64,000 nt of DNA from an uncultured Anaerolineae bacterium (GCA_903838415.1 CAILYI010000194.1:1-64000); one strand, 5' to 3'; positions 11,649 through 21,183 are shown, counted from the first letter of the stretch. The notes: generated by a model not told the origin, from the sequence alone. Numbers and translations are program-made.

Positions 11649-12365
11649 ATGCAACTTTTGATTGACATTGGCTTGGTCGTGCTGGGGTATTTGATCGGCT
11701 CGATTCCTTCCGGCTTGATTATTGTCAAGCTCAAAACTGGCAAGGATATTCGCCAGGTTGAAAGCGGCCGCACGGGTGGCACAAACGCCATGCGCGCTGC
11801 CGGATTTTGGGCCGGGCTGCTGACAGCATTTTCGGACATCCTGAAAGGCATCGTGGCGGTATGGCTTGCTCAATGGCTTAGCCCCGCCAATCACTGGGTG
11901 CATATCCTGGCGCCAATTGCCGCAATTTTGGGACACAATTACTCGCTGTATCTGCCGGATTTTGACGAAAACGGACGGTTTAAGCGTTTTCGCGGCGGAG
12001 CGGGCGGAGCTCCAGCCTTGGGCGGAGCGATTGGACTGTGGGCGCCCTCCGTGCTGATCATTTTGCCGCTGGGAGCGCTGGTTTTCTTCAGCCTGGGCTA
12101 TGCTTCAGTGACGACGTTAAGCGTGGCGTTTTTTGCAATTATTGTCATGGCGGTACGTCTGGCTGTGGGCGCACCTGGTGCCTACTGGACAGATGTCGTC
12201 TACGGGGTGGTTGCGGGGGCACTGCTGACAGTGGCGCTCCTGCCAAATATCAAGAAATTATTGAGCGGCACCGAACGTGTTGTCAACATCAGCCTGCATG
12301 GACGGATCAAGGCCAGGAAGGAACTGCAGCGTGACGCCGAAGAAGCGCTGGATGATGTTGAATAG
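11649..12365 (+). CDS. plsY: Acyl-phosphate:glycerol-3-phosphate acyltransferase PlsY
   Basis: PlsY transfers an acyl group from acyl-phosphate to glycerol-3-phosphate, the first step of phospholipid synthesis, in the inner membrane. The 238-residue protein has five to six hydrophobic segments and the family motifs: GSIPSGLIIVKLKTGKDIR (residues 16-34) followed by SGRTGGTNAMRAAG, then the conserved GHNYSLYLP and KRFRGGAGGAPALG segments. SD TTGGAGATTCGAG precedes the ATG. It follows the JAMM gene by 51 bases and ends at a strong terminator. A lysine-rich C-terminal tail (KARKELQRDAEEAL) extends past the usual end. Confidence 0.93.
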   Translation: MQLLIDIGLVVLGYLIGSIPSGLIIVKLKTGKDIRQVESGRTGGTNAMRAAGFWAGLLTAFSDILKGIVAVWLAQWLSPANHWVHILAPIAAILGHNYSLYLPDFDENGRFKRFRGGAGGAPALGGAIGLWAPSVLIILPLGALVFFSLGYASVTTLSVAFFAIIVMAVRLAVGAPGAYWTDVVYGVVAGALLTVALLPNIKKLLSGTERVVNISLHGRIKARKELQRDAEEALDDVE

Positions 12366-12398
12366 CGGAGTTCACAGTCCATCTTCACAGGTTAATCA

Positions 12399-12440
12399 AA
12401 ATTGGCCGACTCGTGCAACTGAGTCGGCCAATTTGTTTTT
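12399..12440 (+). terminator. Terminator after plsY
   Basis: A perfect 14-bp stem (12399-12412 with 12421-12434) with 8-base loop is followed by GTTTTTG. Because the stem starts with AAATT and ends with AATTT it could work in both directions between plsY and the convergent MBL gene. Confidence 0.92.
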
Positions 12441-12534
12441 GTTGTCAAGCTATTCTTAAGCAGCCCCCTCAAGTCACGCTAATCTTCAAAGTTTGCGCTT
12501 TAATCTTTCAGCTTGGGGATTTCCGTTTGGGCGA

Positions 12535-13389
12535 TTATTCGTCCGTTTCAACGCTATCTTTATTTTCCAGCATGTGCCGGTAAAGCGCCCGCAAGTTGCG
12601 CCTGTGCAAGGGTTCTGCCAGGCCTCCCAGGTATACACGGCTTTTGCTGCAGTCTTCGATCCCAACTTCGTCCAGATATTCGAGAGGGGCCTTGCGCTTG
12701 AGGGCAATGCGCACGGCTTTGCGAATGGCGGAAAGATAGGCTAGATTTTCTTTCACGGCAGCTTCAATTTCGCCGCGTAAAATGATGTCGCCATGTCCCT
12801 GGACGATATTCTCCAGCCCCATGCGCCCGATTTTTCGAATGGAGGCGGCCAATTCGTCGATGTTGCCGTCGACGATGTAAGGCATGGGCATGAAGGCGTC
12901 GCCAGCAAACAGAATGCGATCCTCCTCCACAAACACGGAGATGCCATCACTGCTGTGTCCAATGGCTGGCGAAAGGACCAGGTTTTTCTTGCCAACGCGC
13001 AGACTGAATTCGCCCTGTTCGAAGGTCAGGTGTGGCAGGACGATTTTGACCTGGCGCAGGGCGGCGTTATTCTTTTTGGCAACTTCCAACGAAGGGATGC
13101 CTTTTTCCTGCATTAACTGGCGGCACATGGCGTGGGAAATGATCGTCGCGCCCGGGAAAAAGCAATTGCCCCAGGTGTGGTCGGCATGGTAATGCGTGTT
13201 GATGACGTACCGGACCTGCAGCCCCAGCTCATGTTCGATATATTCACGCATGACCAAAGTTTCTTCGGGGACGGCAAGTGTATCAATAACCACGGCCCAT
13301 TGTGGCCCGGCAATCACTCCCGCTGTTACCTGGGCATATAGTTCGCTTTGGAACCAATAGACATTTTCAGAAACGCGTTCGCGGTGCAT
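12535..13389 (-). CDS. MBL-fold metallo-hydrolase
   Basis: 284 residues with the metallo-beta-lactamase metal motif HYHADH (in VINTHYHADHTWGN, near residue 62), a downstream His in the AIGHSSDGIS segment, the Asp in FAGDAFMPMP and the late His in QGHGDIIL. The four metal-ligand regions are intact, so it should bind two metals. The fold covers many hydrolases; the substrate is not predictable here. Start at 13389 has AAAGGATTT upstream. Its 3' neighbour is the convergent plsY, and upstream is an aldo/keto reductase. Confidence 0.88.
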   Translation of the reverse strand: MHRERVSENVYWFQSELYAQVTAGVIAGPQWAVVIDTLAVPEETLVMREYIEHELGLQVRYVINTHYHADHTWGNCFFPGATIISHAMCRQLMQEKGIPSLEVAKKNNAALRQVKIVLPHLTFEQGEFSLRVGKKNLVLSPAIGHSSDGISVFVEEDRILFAGDAFMPMPYIVDGNIDELAASIRKIGRMGLENIVQGHGDIILRGEIEAAVKENLAYLSAIRKAVRIALKRKAPLEYLDEVGIEDCSKSRVYLGGLAEPLHRRNLRALYRHMLENKDSVETDE

Positions 13390-13564
13390 AGAAATCCTTT
13401 TTTTGAAGATAGCCTATAGATAGCACAAACGCGAGTCAAAATCAAGGACAAGTTTTGTTTTTTCCAAAGCAATGTATAAAAACTACCTTATCCGGTGCGT
13501 TGAGGTAGTCAATCGGTCAATTTTTAGCCGGGAAGCGGCCTGGAAGCGGTTGGCAGGCTGCGGG

Positions 13565-14530
13565 TCAATCCTCGTCGGGATAATTTCCCAGGATTTGTTC
13601 GATCCGTTCGAGGATTTCATCTTGCAGTTTTTCGACCGCTTCGGCGGAATCCAGGTTATCCTGCAATTGTTTGAGATTGGTCGCGCCGGTAATCACGCTG
13701 CTGATTTCCTTGCGCCGTAACAACCAGGCGATTGCCAGCTGGGCGGTGCTGATGTGCAGGTCTTCGGCCACTTTGGTCAATTCGCGGACGATGGCCACGC
13801 GCTCAGGGGTGATGCGGTCGCGGATCCAGGCCATGCTGTCCAGCGAGGCGCGGCTGCCTTCGGGGATTCCGTCGTTATATTTGCCAGTCAGAATTCCGTA
13901 ATACAGCGGGCTCCAGGTGGTCAAGCCGATACCGTATTCCTTGCACAAAGAAGAAAGTTCCATTTCCACGCGACGACGATGGAACATGTTGTACTGCGGC
14001 TGTTCCATGCTGGGCGGCGTGAGATGGTGCTGCATGGCGGCGGCGAAGGCGGCGGAAATCTGCCAGGCGCGCCACTCGGACGTGCCCCAGTACAGGATTT
14101 TGCCCTGCCGCACCAGTGTGTCCATGGTAAAGACGACTTCGTCGATGGGGGTATCGGGGTCGAAGCGGTGGCAGAAATAAAGGTCAACGTAATCGGTGCC
14201 GAGCCGTTTGAGCGTGGCATTGACTGATTCGATGATATGTTTGCGCGAAAGTCCGCGCCCGTTGGGACCGGGCATGGTGGGCCAAAACACTTTGGACGAG
14301 ATCACCAGCGCTTCACGCGGCATGCTTTTCAGGGCTTTGCCCATCACCATTTCGGCCAGGCCGTTGGCATAAATATCGGCATTATCGAAGAAATTAACGC
14401 CGGCATCGTAGGCGGCCTGAATTAACTCAATGGAGACATCTTCGTCCACCTGCGAGCCAAATGTGACCCAGGCGCCGAGAGAAATTTCACTGATTTTTAA
14501 TCCGGAACGACCTAATCTTCGGTAATGCAT
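13565..14530 (-). CDS. Aldo/keto reductase (Kv-beta/YajO-like)
   Basis: 321-residue NADP-dependent oxidoreductase with an AKR TIM barrel. It begins MHYRRLGRSGLKISEISLGAW; the catalytic Asp/Tyr region is FFDNADIYANGLAE; catalytic Lys and His lie in VISSKVFWP and VDLYFCHRFDPDTPIDE; the cofactor loop is TGATNLKQLQDNL near the C-terminus. Similarity to K-channel beta subunits is strongest in the middle (TWSPLYYGILTGKY). Start supported by AGGAGGTCTT. It sits alone between an MBL hydrolase and the zinc-ribbon gene on the same strand; physiological substrate unknown. The 175 bases downstream (13390-13564) hold only a weak hairpin. Confidence 0.9.
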   Translation of the reverse strand: MHYRRLGRSGLKISEISLGAWVTFGSQVDEDVSIELIQAAYDAGVNFFDNADIYANGLAEMVMGKALKSMPREALVISSKVFWPTMPGPNGRGLSRKHIIESVNATLKRLGTDYVDLYFCHRFDPDTPIDEVVFTMDTLVRQGKILYWGTSEWRAWQISAAFAAAMQHHLTPPSMEQPQYNMFHRRRVEMELSSLCKEYGIGLTTWSPLYYGILTGKYNDGIPEGSRASLDSMAWIRDRITPERVAIVRELTKVAEDLHISTAQLAIAWLLRRKEISSVITGATNLKQLQDNLDSAEAVEKLQDEILERIEQILGNYPDED

Positions 14531-14542
14531 AAGACCTCCTGC

Positions 14543-15616
14543 TCAGGGAGAAACATCGACAATCATCCCGAGGGTATTCACGCTGAGAGTCCACTGTGTG
14601 CCGGGTTGGAGTTGGGCAAATAACGCGGCGTCGTTAGTGGTGAATTGCTTAATGCCATCTTTGGTTTCAAAATCCACCAGGTAAGATTCGGAGCGCTCTC
14701 CTGCCCGCTGACCGTTTACCAGGTTTTCCTGCGGCCAATAAGGCTGAGAATCAGCCCCTTGCGCCGATAAGTCATCCACTTTTTGCCATTCCATGGCCGG
14801 ATACTTGCAATAATCACCATACACTTCATAATAGCAGGTTTCGACCACTTTGGCGGAGCCATTACCCTGATCGACCAGTTCAGTGGCGCAGACTTCCTTA
14901 GAATTGGGCGCCGGGTTATCCTGTCGACTGCGGTATTCCTGCCGGCAGGATAGAACTTCCACGCCAGCGGGAACCTGATCTCGCCAGGTTTCCCTGATTA
15001 CTTCGCGCGGTGCTTCAATGGCGATGGTTCTCTGCCACTGCACGCCCTGTACCAGCCCGGTCTGACTCGTGGTGCGCACAAAAAGGAGACCAAAAATGAG
15101 ACAAATAGCCGCCAGGATACCGATAATGGGAATCGCCATCCATGGGCGAAAAGGCGTGGACTTCGCACCCGCTACCGGCGTGGCCGTTTGGGAGGGAGTT
15201 TGTGGCGCTGACAGGGAAATCCCGCAAACGGAACAGGCGCCGCTCCCGGCTTGATTGAGAGCGCCGCAGCCTGGACATTTCAATTCGGCGCTGGCTGGGA
15301 GAACGGAACCGCTGAGAACGCGTCCACTTTCGCGCTTCAGGCCTTCTTTCAAGTCGCCCCCGCACTGAATGCAAGTCAGCGCATCTGCGAGATTGCGCGT
15401 GTTGCAATATGCACAGTGAATGTTCGCGCCCCTGGCGGCTTCAGCCGCTTTTTGGGCATCTGCGATCATGTCTTGCTTTTGACCAAGTTCAAACTGCGCA
15501 TTTGTGGGTTGAGGAGAACCACAAGCTGCGCAGTTTTTTTTCATGCCTGGGTTTTTGTTACCACAATTGGAACAAGACCATTCAAGCTCCACATAGCCTA
15601 ATGTTTTCTTGGTCAT
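14543..15616 (-). CDS. Zinc-ribbon membrane protein
   Basis: 357 residues. The N-terminus holds three zinc ribbons: CSNCGNKNPGMKKNCAACG (about 14-32), CAYCNTRNLADALTCIQCG (about 68-86) and CPGCGALNQAGSGACSVCG (about 113-131). A single transmembrane helix follows (about 160-183, PIIGILAAICLIFGLLFV), and then an exported domain of about 170 residues rich in Trp, Cys and Tyr without known motifs. The topology puts the ribbons in the cytosol. Function unknown; the neighbourhood of two exported NBR1-domain proteins suggests an envelope role. It lies 15 bases after the lipoprotein gene. Confidence 0.82.
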   Translation of the reverse strand: MTKKTLGYVELEWSCSNCGNKNPGMKKNCAACGSPQPTNAQFELGQKQDMIADAQKAAEAARGANIHCAYCNTRNLADALTCIQCGGDLKEGLKRESGRVLSGSVLPASAELKCPGCGALNQAGSGACSVCGISLSAPQTPSQTATPVAGAKSTPFRPWMAIPIIGILAAICLIFGLLFVRTTSQTGLVQGVQWQRTIAIEAPREVIRETWRDQVPAGVEVLSCRQEYRSRQDNPAPNSKEVCATELVDQGNGSAKVVETCYYEVYGDYCKYPAMEWQKVDDLSAQGADSQPYWPQENLVNGQRAGERSESYLVDFETKDGIKQFTTNDAALFAQLQPGTQWTLSVNTLGMIVDVSP

Positions 15617-15631
15617 GAAATACCTAATTTT

Positions 15632-16342
15632 CTATTGAATCGTGAATTTTATGGTAAACGAGCAAAAAATGTGGTTACTTTTAATCAGGCGCAATGCCCA
15701 TACGGTTCGATAGTGTCCCGCCGCTTTGGGCGTAACAATATTCACTACCGGCGTTATGGATTGATTGACCCGGACATCTCTGATCAGAGTCAAGGCCTTT
15801 TCAGGGCCGAGCTTGGTACCGTCGATATACATCAGCACAATGCCGTCGGACTGCCAGTTCTTTTTCCCTGTATTAAGCAGCGTCCACTTGACTTTATACA
15901 TCGAACCAGCCGGGAGAGTCGTCCAATCTGCCGGGGACTTGCCAGTTAACGTACAGCGATAATCCGAGCCGTAATCATCCGTGGCACCCTCGGCAGGATC
16001 AGGAGTTTCCACGCCTTCAGCCCAAGTAGCGGTTGGCGGCACCGCGGTGGTAGGTTCAACAAATCCAAACGGCGTTTCTGTAGATGTCGCCGTTGCGGTA
16101 GGCAGCGCTGTAATACTTGGAAATGGCGTCAGCGTGATGGAGGGCGTTGCTGTTGGCAAAATGGGAGTTACGGTAAAAGTGGGTGTCGGCGCCGCGGTCA
16201 GCGTTTGGATTTTACCTGTCAGCATCAGATTCTGCGTCGGGATGACAGGCGTAGCCACAGTTGCTGGCAGCGTCAATACACAGGCAGACGCTGCCAGCAA
16301 CGTGACCAAAGCAATCACCAACGGGCTTTTTTTCCTTTTCAT
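15632..16342 (-). CDS. Lipoprotein with NBR1-type Ig-like domain
   Basis: 236 residues. A signal peptide with lipobox LAASAC (Cys21) marks a lipoprotein. A Thr/Pro/Ala-rich linker (about 25-120) leads to a C-terminal NBR1-Ig-like domain (about 128-236), recognisable by WTLLNTGKKNWQSDGIVLMY and by Cys-anchored strands starting YRCTLTGKSPADW. Such domains occur in bacterial surface proteins, mostly as binding or spacer modules. The next gene upstream encodes a shorter protein with the same domain, so the pair arose by duplication. SD GGGAG precedes the start. Confidence 0.86.
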   Translation of the reverse strand: MKRKKSPLVIALVTLLAASACVLTLPATVATPVIPTQNLMLTGKIQTLTAAPTPTFTVTPILPTATPSITLTPFPSITALPTATATSTETPFGFVEPTTAVPPTATWAEGVETPDPAEGATDDYGSDYRCTLTGKSPADWTTLPAGSMYKVKWTLLNTGKKNWQSDGIVLMYIDGTKLGPEKALTLIRDVRVNQSITPVVNIVTPKAAGHYRTVWALRLIKSNHIFCSFTIKFTIQ

Positions 16343-16367
16343 ACTCCCATTCGCCGAAAAAGAAAAC

Positions 16368-16928
16368 CTAATAGCGGTTTACCACAACAATCAGAGTAAC
16401 GCGGCAAAATGCTTTGGGGCCCGAATACATGCCCCATACCGTGGTGTACAAACCTTTGGCCTTGGGCGCGGACATATCGATGACCAGCGTGGTTCTCTTT
16501 CCAGCGGCAACATCGTTGGAAATGCCATAGGAATTTCCATAGGTTTGCATTTTTGATCCGCCCATATAAGCAAAGGTGGTGTAGTTGGTGTGCCACATGC
16601 GCAGACCGGTATTCTGCACAGTCCAGCTCATGTCAAAATCCTGGCGGGACTGCATCTTGGTATAGTCTGCGGGACTCTGTCTTACCAGCGTGCAGCCGTA
16701 ATCAGGCGTTCCGGCGGTTTTTTCTACGCTCAGCGTGACGAACGGCGCCGAAAGGCTCATGGGCGCGAGCAAAGGCAGTCCACGGGTGGCGTTCATAAAA
16801 GCCTGGAGCGGAGATCCCGCAACAACGGTCAGATTCTGCGCTGCGGCAGGAGTCGCGGCAAACGGGAGGAAGGCGGTTACAGCCAGTACAACAGCCAAAA
16901 CAACGGAGATTGTGCGAACAGCTTTCAT
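16368..16928 (-). CDS. Secreted protein with NBR1-type Ig-like domain
   Basis: 186 residues from ATG 16928, chosen because GGAGAAAAAA precedes it and because a clear signal peptide starts there (MKAVRTISVVLAVVLAVTAF, cleavage after PAAA-Q near 32); a longer frame adds 34 unlikely residues. The rest is one NBR1-Ig-like domain (about 75-186): YGCTLVRQSPADYTKMQ, SWTVQNTGLRMWHTNY, and paired cysteines near both ends. It lacks the lipobox and the Thr/Pro linker of its neighbour. Probably secreted or cell-wall associated; ligand unknown. Confidence 0.85.
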   Translation of the reverse strand: MKAVRTISVVLAVVLAVTAFLPFAATPAAAQNLTVVAGSPLQAFMNATRGLPLLAPMSLSAPFVTLSVEKTAGTPDYGCTLVRQSPADYTKMQSRQDFDMSWTVQNTGLRMWHTNYTTFAYMGGSKMQTYGNSYGISNDVAAGKRTTLVIDMSAPKAKGLYTTVWGMYSGPKAFCRVTLIVVVNRY

Positions 16929-16987
16929 TTTTTTCTCCTTCAAAATTTCCTGGCATGGCGTATTACCATAATACACGCCAGGATAAA

Positions 16988-18322
16988 CTAATCGGTGGAT
17001 TCGCCCGAGCCAATTCCCAGCGGTTTCCACTTATTCTCATCTTTCAGTCGGTGCTGGAGACCGTCACGATTGTGCAGCTGGTCGAATCCTTCGGGTTTGA
17101 TAAACATCTGGTCGCCATCCAGCAGGCCGGTGAGACCGGTTTGTCCCACTTCGGGGCGTTTGTTCTGACAGGCTTTGCAGGTTTTCGGATCGTGCAGCTT
17201 ATATTCTGTCGGCTCTTCGTAAGTGGTGATGTAGCCTTCGTAGTTGCGCAGAATGATCTTATGATCTGACATGCTGATCTGATAATTGGGCATGACCGGG
17301 ATCTTTCCGCCGCCGCCAGGCGCATCGACGATGAACTGCGGCACGGCATAGCCGGAAGTGTGTCCGCGCAAGCCTTCAATAATCTCGATTCCTTTTGCCA
17401 CCGGTGTGCGAAAGTGTCCCGCACCTTCAACCAGGTCACATTGATACAAATAGTAGGGCCTGACCCGAATGCGGACAAGTTTTTGCACCAGTTCGCGCTG
17501 CAGGTGAACACAGTCATTCACGCCCGCCAGCAAAACCGACTGGTTCCCCAATTGTATCCCGGCGCGAGTCAGCCGGTCCGTGGCTGCTTCCAGTTCCGCC
17601 GAAATCTCATTGGGGTGGTTGACGTGAATATTCATCCATAACGGATGATACTTACCCAGCATATCACAAAGTTCCTGTGTTACGCGTTGCGGCATGAAAA
17701 CAGGCACCCGCGAGCCAATGCGGACAATTTCCACATGCGGGATTTCACGCAGGCGGCTCAACAGTTCTTCCAGGATTTTGGGAGCCAGCACCAGCGGGTC
17801 GCCGCCCGAAAGCAGTACATCCCGCACCTGTGGAGTGCGCTTAATATACTCGATCTGCAGTTCGAAATCCTGACGGTTGAAGGTTTGACCGGGATCGCCC
17901 ACAATGCGCGAGCGTGTGCAGTACCGACAGTAGGAGGCGCATTGGGTTGTTACCAGCATCAGCACCCGGTCCGGGTAACGGTGGACAAGCCCCGGGACAG
18001 GTGAGTGGCGATCTTCAGCCAAGGAGTCTTCCATCATGGCGGTGAAGGCCTTCATCTCCTCGGCGCGCGGAATAATCTGCTGGCGGATGGGATCGTCAAC
18101 ATCTTCAGGGTTGATCAGCGAAATATAGTAGGGAGTCACATCGACGCGAAACAGGCCGCTGGTATTGAGCGCCTTGCGTTCGCTTTCGGTTAATGGCAAC
18201 ACTTTTTCAATATCTTCGACACTATTCAAGCGATTGCTTAACTGCCAGCGCCAATCGTTCCATTTTTCGTCAGGAACGTCCATGTAAACGGGAGCGCGCT
18301 TGGATACAAAAGGTTGGGGCAT
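16988..18322 (-). CDS. kamA: KamA-family radical SAM aminomutase (lysine 2,3-aminomutase-like)
   Basis: 444 residues. The radical SAM cluster is Cys128-x3-Cys132-x2-Cys135 (CASYCRYC). The PLP-lysine motif is DAPGGGGKIPVMPNY in the C-terminal third, and a C-terminal zinc-site region has CKACQNKRPE. Lysine 2,3-aminomutases convert L-lysine to beta-lysine for fermentation, osmolyte synthesis or EF-P modification; related enzymes act on glutamate or arginine. The full-length C-terminal tail favours the lysine enzyme over short EpmB. No ablB acetyltransferase or efp/epmA gene is adjacent, so the pathway is open. Start has GGAGG five bases upstream. Confidence 0.88.
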   Translation of the reverse strand: MPQPFVSKRAPVYMDVPDEKWNDWRWQLSNRLNSVEDIEKVLPLTESERKALNTSGLFRVDVTPYYISLINPEDVDDPIRQQIIPRAEEMKAFTAMMEDSLAEDRHSPVPGLVHRYPDRVLMLVTTQCASYCRYCTRSRIVGDPGQTFNRQDFELQIEYIKRTPQVRDVLLSGGDPLVLAPKILEELLSRLREIPHVEIVRIGSRVPVFMPQRVTQELCDMLGKYHPLWMNIHVNHPNEISAELEAATDRLTRAGIQLGNQSVLLAGVNDCVHLQRELVQKLVRIRVRPYYLYQCDLVEGAGHFRTPVAKGIEIIEGLRGHTSGYAVPQFIVDAPGGGGKIPVMPNYQISMSDHKIILRNYEGYITTYEEPTEYKLHDPKTCKACQNKRPEVGQTGLTGLLDGDQMFIKPEGFDQLHNRDGLQHRLKDENKWKPLGIGSGESTD

Positions 18323-18549
18323 TATTCCTCCAGGGTGTTGATTTATGAGTATGCGGCGAAGAGCAGTATTACATTACATGGACAGGAGGCGGTCTAAGGG
18401 AGGGTCGTGGTCTGGTCGAAAGAAACTGGCAAAACAATTAAAAAAATGCGCCATAAAGGTATTGTAAGAGGAAAAAGGATGAGGGTCAATAATCAATTCG
18501 TCCGTAAAAAGTGTAAAATAAGTATGGAAACCAAATTAAGGAGGCTTTT

Positions 18550-19410
18550 ATGTCTCAAGTTGCGATCGTAACCGATAGCTGTGCCAGCATCCCCGAAAAT
18601 ATTTTACAACAACTGGATATTCACACGGTGGCCTATTATATCCACCGTGGGCAGGAAGTGCTGCGCGATCTCGTCACCATTCAGCGTGACGAGTTTCTGC
18701 GCTGGCTGCCGGGGGCATCGGCCTTGCCCACCACCGCGAGTCCAGGCCCCGGCGATTATTTGGAAATGTACCAGAGTCTCATAGCAAAGGGCATCAATGA
18801 AATCCTGAGCATTCACATGACCTCGCGCGGCAGCGGCGCCTTCCAGGCCGCCAGTGTGGCGCAATCCATGCTGGCTGAACAATACCCGCAGGTTCATATC
18901 GAAGTGGTCGATACCCAGAACGTTTCGCTCTGCCAGGGTTGGATGGTGATCGAATCGGCCCGCGCCGCACTGGCAGGAGCCAGCCTGGACGAAATTACCG
19001 CCCAGGTCAGGCGCATGATTCCGGTCACGCAGATGATTCAGACTGCCGATACGCTCAAATATCTGTATATGGGCGGGCGCATCGGCCTGGCCAAACGCCT
19101 GGTAGGCACCCTGCTCAACATAAAGCCGTTGATTGGTATGAAAGATGGCGTGATCGTTGCACTTGGTCAGGCGCGCTCGCGCCTGGGCGCGTATTCCGAG
19201 ATGGCTGATTATGTGGCTGAAACGGTTGGGAAAAGCAAAGTAAAAGTGGCCTACGTCCATGCCGGGGCGCTCGCTGAAGCGCAAAAACTCAAAGAAGTGG
19301 TCGAAGCGAAGCTGAACGTGGCCGAGTCGATCATTGCCGAGCTTTCGCCTGCGCTGGCGGTTCATACCGGCCCCGGCACCGCCGGATTATGCTTTTATCA
19401 GGTGGAATAG
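18550..19410 (+). CDS. DegV family fatty-acid-binding protein
   Basis: 286 residues with the two-domain DegV fold: N-terminal VAIVTDSCASIPENI, the fatty-acid head-group region SPGPGDYLEMYQSL, SIHMTSRGSGAFQAA, and the C-terminal HTGPGTAGLCFY. DegV proteins (FakB-like) bind fatty acids and present them to a FakA kinase for incorporation into phospholipid; FakA is not in this window. SD AAGGAGG. The 227-base divergent gap to kamA (18323-18549) holds a TAAAAT-like -10 near 18513 but no other element I can name. Confidence 0.9.
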   Translation: MSQVAIVTDSCASIPENILQQLDIHTVAYYIHRGQEVLRDLVTIQRDEFLRWLPGASALPTTASPGPGDYLEMYQSLIAKGINEILSIHMTSRGSGAFQAASVAQSMLAEQYPQVHIEVVDTQNVSLCQGWMVIESARAALAGASLDEITAQVRRMIPVTQMIQTADTLKYLYMGGRIGLAKRLVGTLLNIKPLIGMKDGVIVALGQARSRLGAYSEMADYVAETVGKSKVKVAYVHAGALAEAQKLKEVVEAKLNVAESIIAELSPALAVHTGPGTAGLCFYQVE

Positions 19411-19479
19411 ACGAGTTGGCGTAAAATTCCCCACGATAAAGGCCCGCGCTCCGTCAAATTTGGAAGAAAGCTGCGGGGA

Positions 19480-21183
19480 TTAATCGGCCGCTTTTGCATC
19501 CTTGAGATTTAGCTGGAGCGACGTGCGCCCGTTAAACTCATTCATTTCAAAGGTATACATCACATCCACCCTGGGAGGCATATTGGCCTGTAAATGACCC
19601 AGGCGAAAACCGATCGCATCATAAGTCACCCGGCCATCCGAGAGAGTCATTTTAATATGTTTCGCATCCGCGCCAACCGTGCGCGAGGACTTTACTTGCA
19701 GATTGCGGCTGACAAAGACCGCATCCAGGTTGCCGTAACCGGTGGGCTGGAGATAATCCAGGAATTTCAGCACTTCCGGCTTCATCTCATATAGCGGCAC
19801 TTCCATATCCGCCACCAGTGTGGGATGAAGTTCAATTTCTGCCAGCTGCTTCCCGGCAATGACCATCAAGCGTTCCTTCAAGGCCGGTAAATTCTCATTT
19901 TTGACGGTAAACCCGGCAGCGGCGGCGTGCCCGCCATGCCGGACAAGCAAGTCGGCGCATTGATCGAGCGCTTCGGTGATGTGGAACTCAGGGATGGAGC
20001 GACACGAACAACGCGTGGTTTCTGCGTTCTGCTGACCGACAATCGCCGGACGGTAAAAAGTCTCCACCAGGCGCGAAGCGGCCAGCCCCACCACCCCGGA
20101 ATTAAATTCGGGATGCACGGCAAACAAGATGTGCGCCTGCGGATCGTCAGCCAGGGCCATTTCTTCGGCCTGGGCCTGAATTTCGCGCGTCACGCGTTGA
20201 CGCTCGCGATTCTGCAAATCGAGTTTTTGGGCCAATTGACCAGCCAACATCGGGTCGGAGGTAGTAAGCAGGTCAAAAGCCGCCAGCGCCGATTCCAGAC
20301 GCCCGGCAGCGTTCAGGCGCGGACCGAGCGCAAAGCCAATGTTCATGGCGGTTGTTTTTGCAATCGGCATTTCAGCCACATTCGCCAGCGAAAAAAGCCC
20401 CTGCCGGGTGGTATTGCGAATTCTCAGCAACCCTTTCCGCACCAGCATGCGATTTTCGCCCACCAGCGGAGCCAAATCTGCGACGGTGCCCAGCGCGACC
20501 AGATCGAGCAAACTGTCAGGGTTGAAATCTGTCAGCTGGCCGGTAAGCAGGTATTTTTCCAAAACGGCGAGCGCCAGCTTGTAGGCGATTCCCACCCCGG
20601 CCAAATCCTTATCGGGATAGAGGTCGCCATCCTGTTTGGGATTGATGACCGCAAACGCAGACGGGAGCAAGCTGGCGGGTTGGTGATGGTCGGTGATGAT
20701 CAAGTCGAGTCCGATTTGACGGGCGTGGGCCGCTTCGTCGGGGGAGCGGATGCCACAATCCACCGTAATGACCAGACTGACTCCATCTTCCTTCAAAGCG
20801 GAAAGGGCCTCGATATTGAGTCCGTAGCCTTCATCGAAACGGTTGGGGATGTAGCCGCGCACCTCGATTCCGAGTTCCCTGAGGGTTTGGACCAACAGGG
20901 CGGTGGCGGTCACGCCATCCACGTCGTAATCTCCATAAATGGCGACCTGCTCGTGGTGATCGAGCGCGTAAAGGATGCGCTCAACGGCGGCACTCATGCC
21001 AATCATCTGAAATGGCGACGTGTCAAAATTGGCTTCGGCACGCAAAAAGGCGCGGGCCTCGACATCGCTGCTGTATCCGCGATTAAATAATAGCTGCTGC
21101 AAAATGGGCGGGAAAGCTGCCAGCGCTTCTTTTGCCTGCTCGGTGATGTTGGGGGAAACGTACCAGCGTTTGGATTGGGTCAC
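19480..21183 (-). CDS. recJ: Single-stranded-DNA-specific exonuclease RecJ
   Basis: 567 residues. DHH motifs are in order: GDYDVDGVTATALL (motif I, near 83), VDCGI (near 140) and DHHQP (near 163), followed by the DHHA1 domain with GGHAAAAGF near 420 and an OB-like C-terminal domain (about 455-560). RecJ degrades 5' ssDNA ends in recombination and mismatch repair. All catalytic Asp/His segments are intact and the length fits the family. It is convergent with degV and divergent from the 171-residue protein gene; the 91-base divergent gap includes a stretch of G. Confidence 0.94.
   Translation of the reverse strand: MTQSKRWYVSPNITEQAKEALAAFPPILQQLLFNRGYSSDVEARAFLRAEANFDTSPFQMIGMSAAVERILYALDHHEQVAIYGDYDVDGVTATALLVQTLRELGIEVRGYIPNRFDEGYGLNIEALSALKEDGVSLVITVDCGIRSPDEAAHARQIGLDLIITDHHQPASLLPSAFAVINPKQDGDLYPDKDLAGVGIAYKLALAVLEKYLLTGQLTDFNPDSLLDLVALGTVADLAPLVGENRMLVRKGLLRIRNTTRQGLFSLANVAEMPIAKTTAMNIGFALGPRLNAAGRLESALAAFDLLTTSDPMLAGQLAQKLDLQNRERQRVTREIQAQAEEMALADDPQAHILFAVHPEFNSGVVGLAASRLVETFYRPAIVGQQNAETTRCSCRSIPEFHITEALDQCADLLVRHGGHAAAAGFTVKNENLPALKERLMVIAGKQLAEIELHPTLVADMEVPLYEMKPEVLKFLDYLQPTGYGNLDAVFVSRNLQVKSSRTVGADAKHIKMTLSDGRVTYDAIGFRLGHLQANMPPRVDVMYTFEMNEFNGRTSLQLNLKDAKAAD

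Noticed and set aside
13390-13564. Possible small RNA or terminator between the AKR and MBL genes
   Set aside because: Only a 5-bp stem with a long loop was found, without a T tract.
19927-21090. 387-codon plus-strand frame
   Set aside because: Entirely opposite recJ, whose motifs are complete; no family features.
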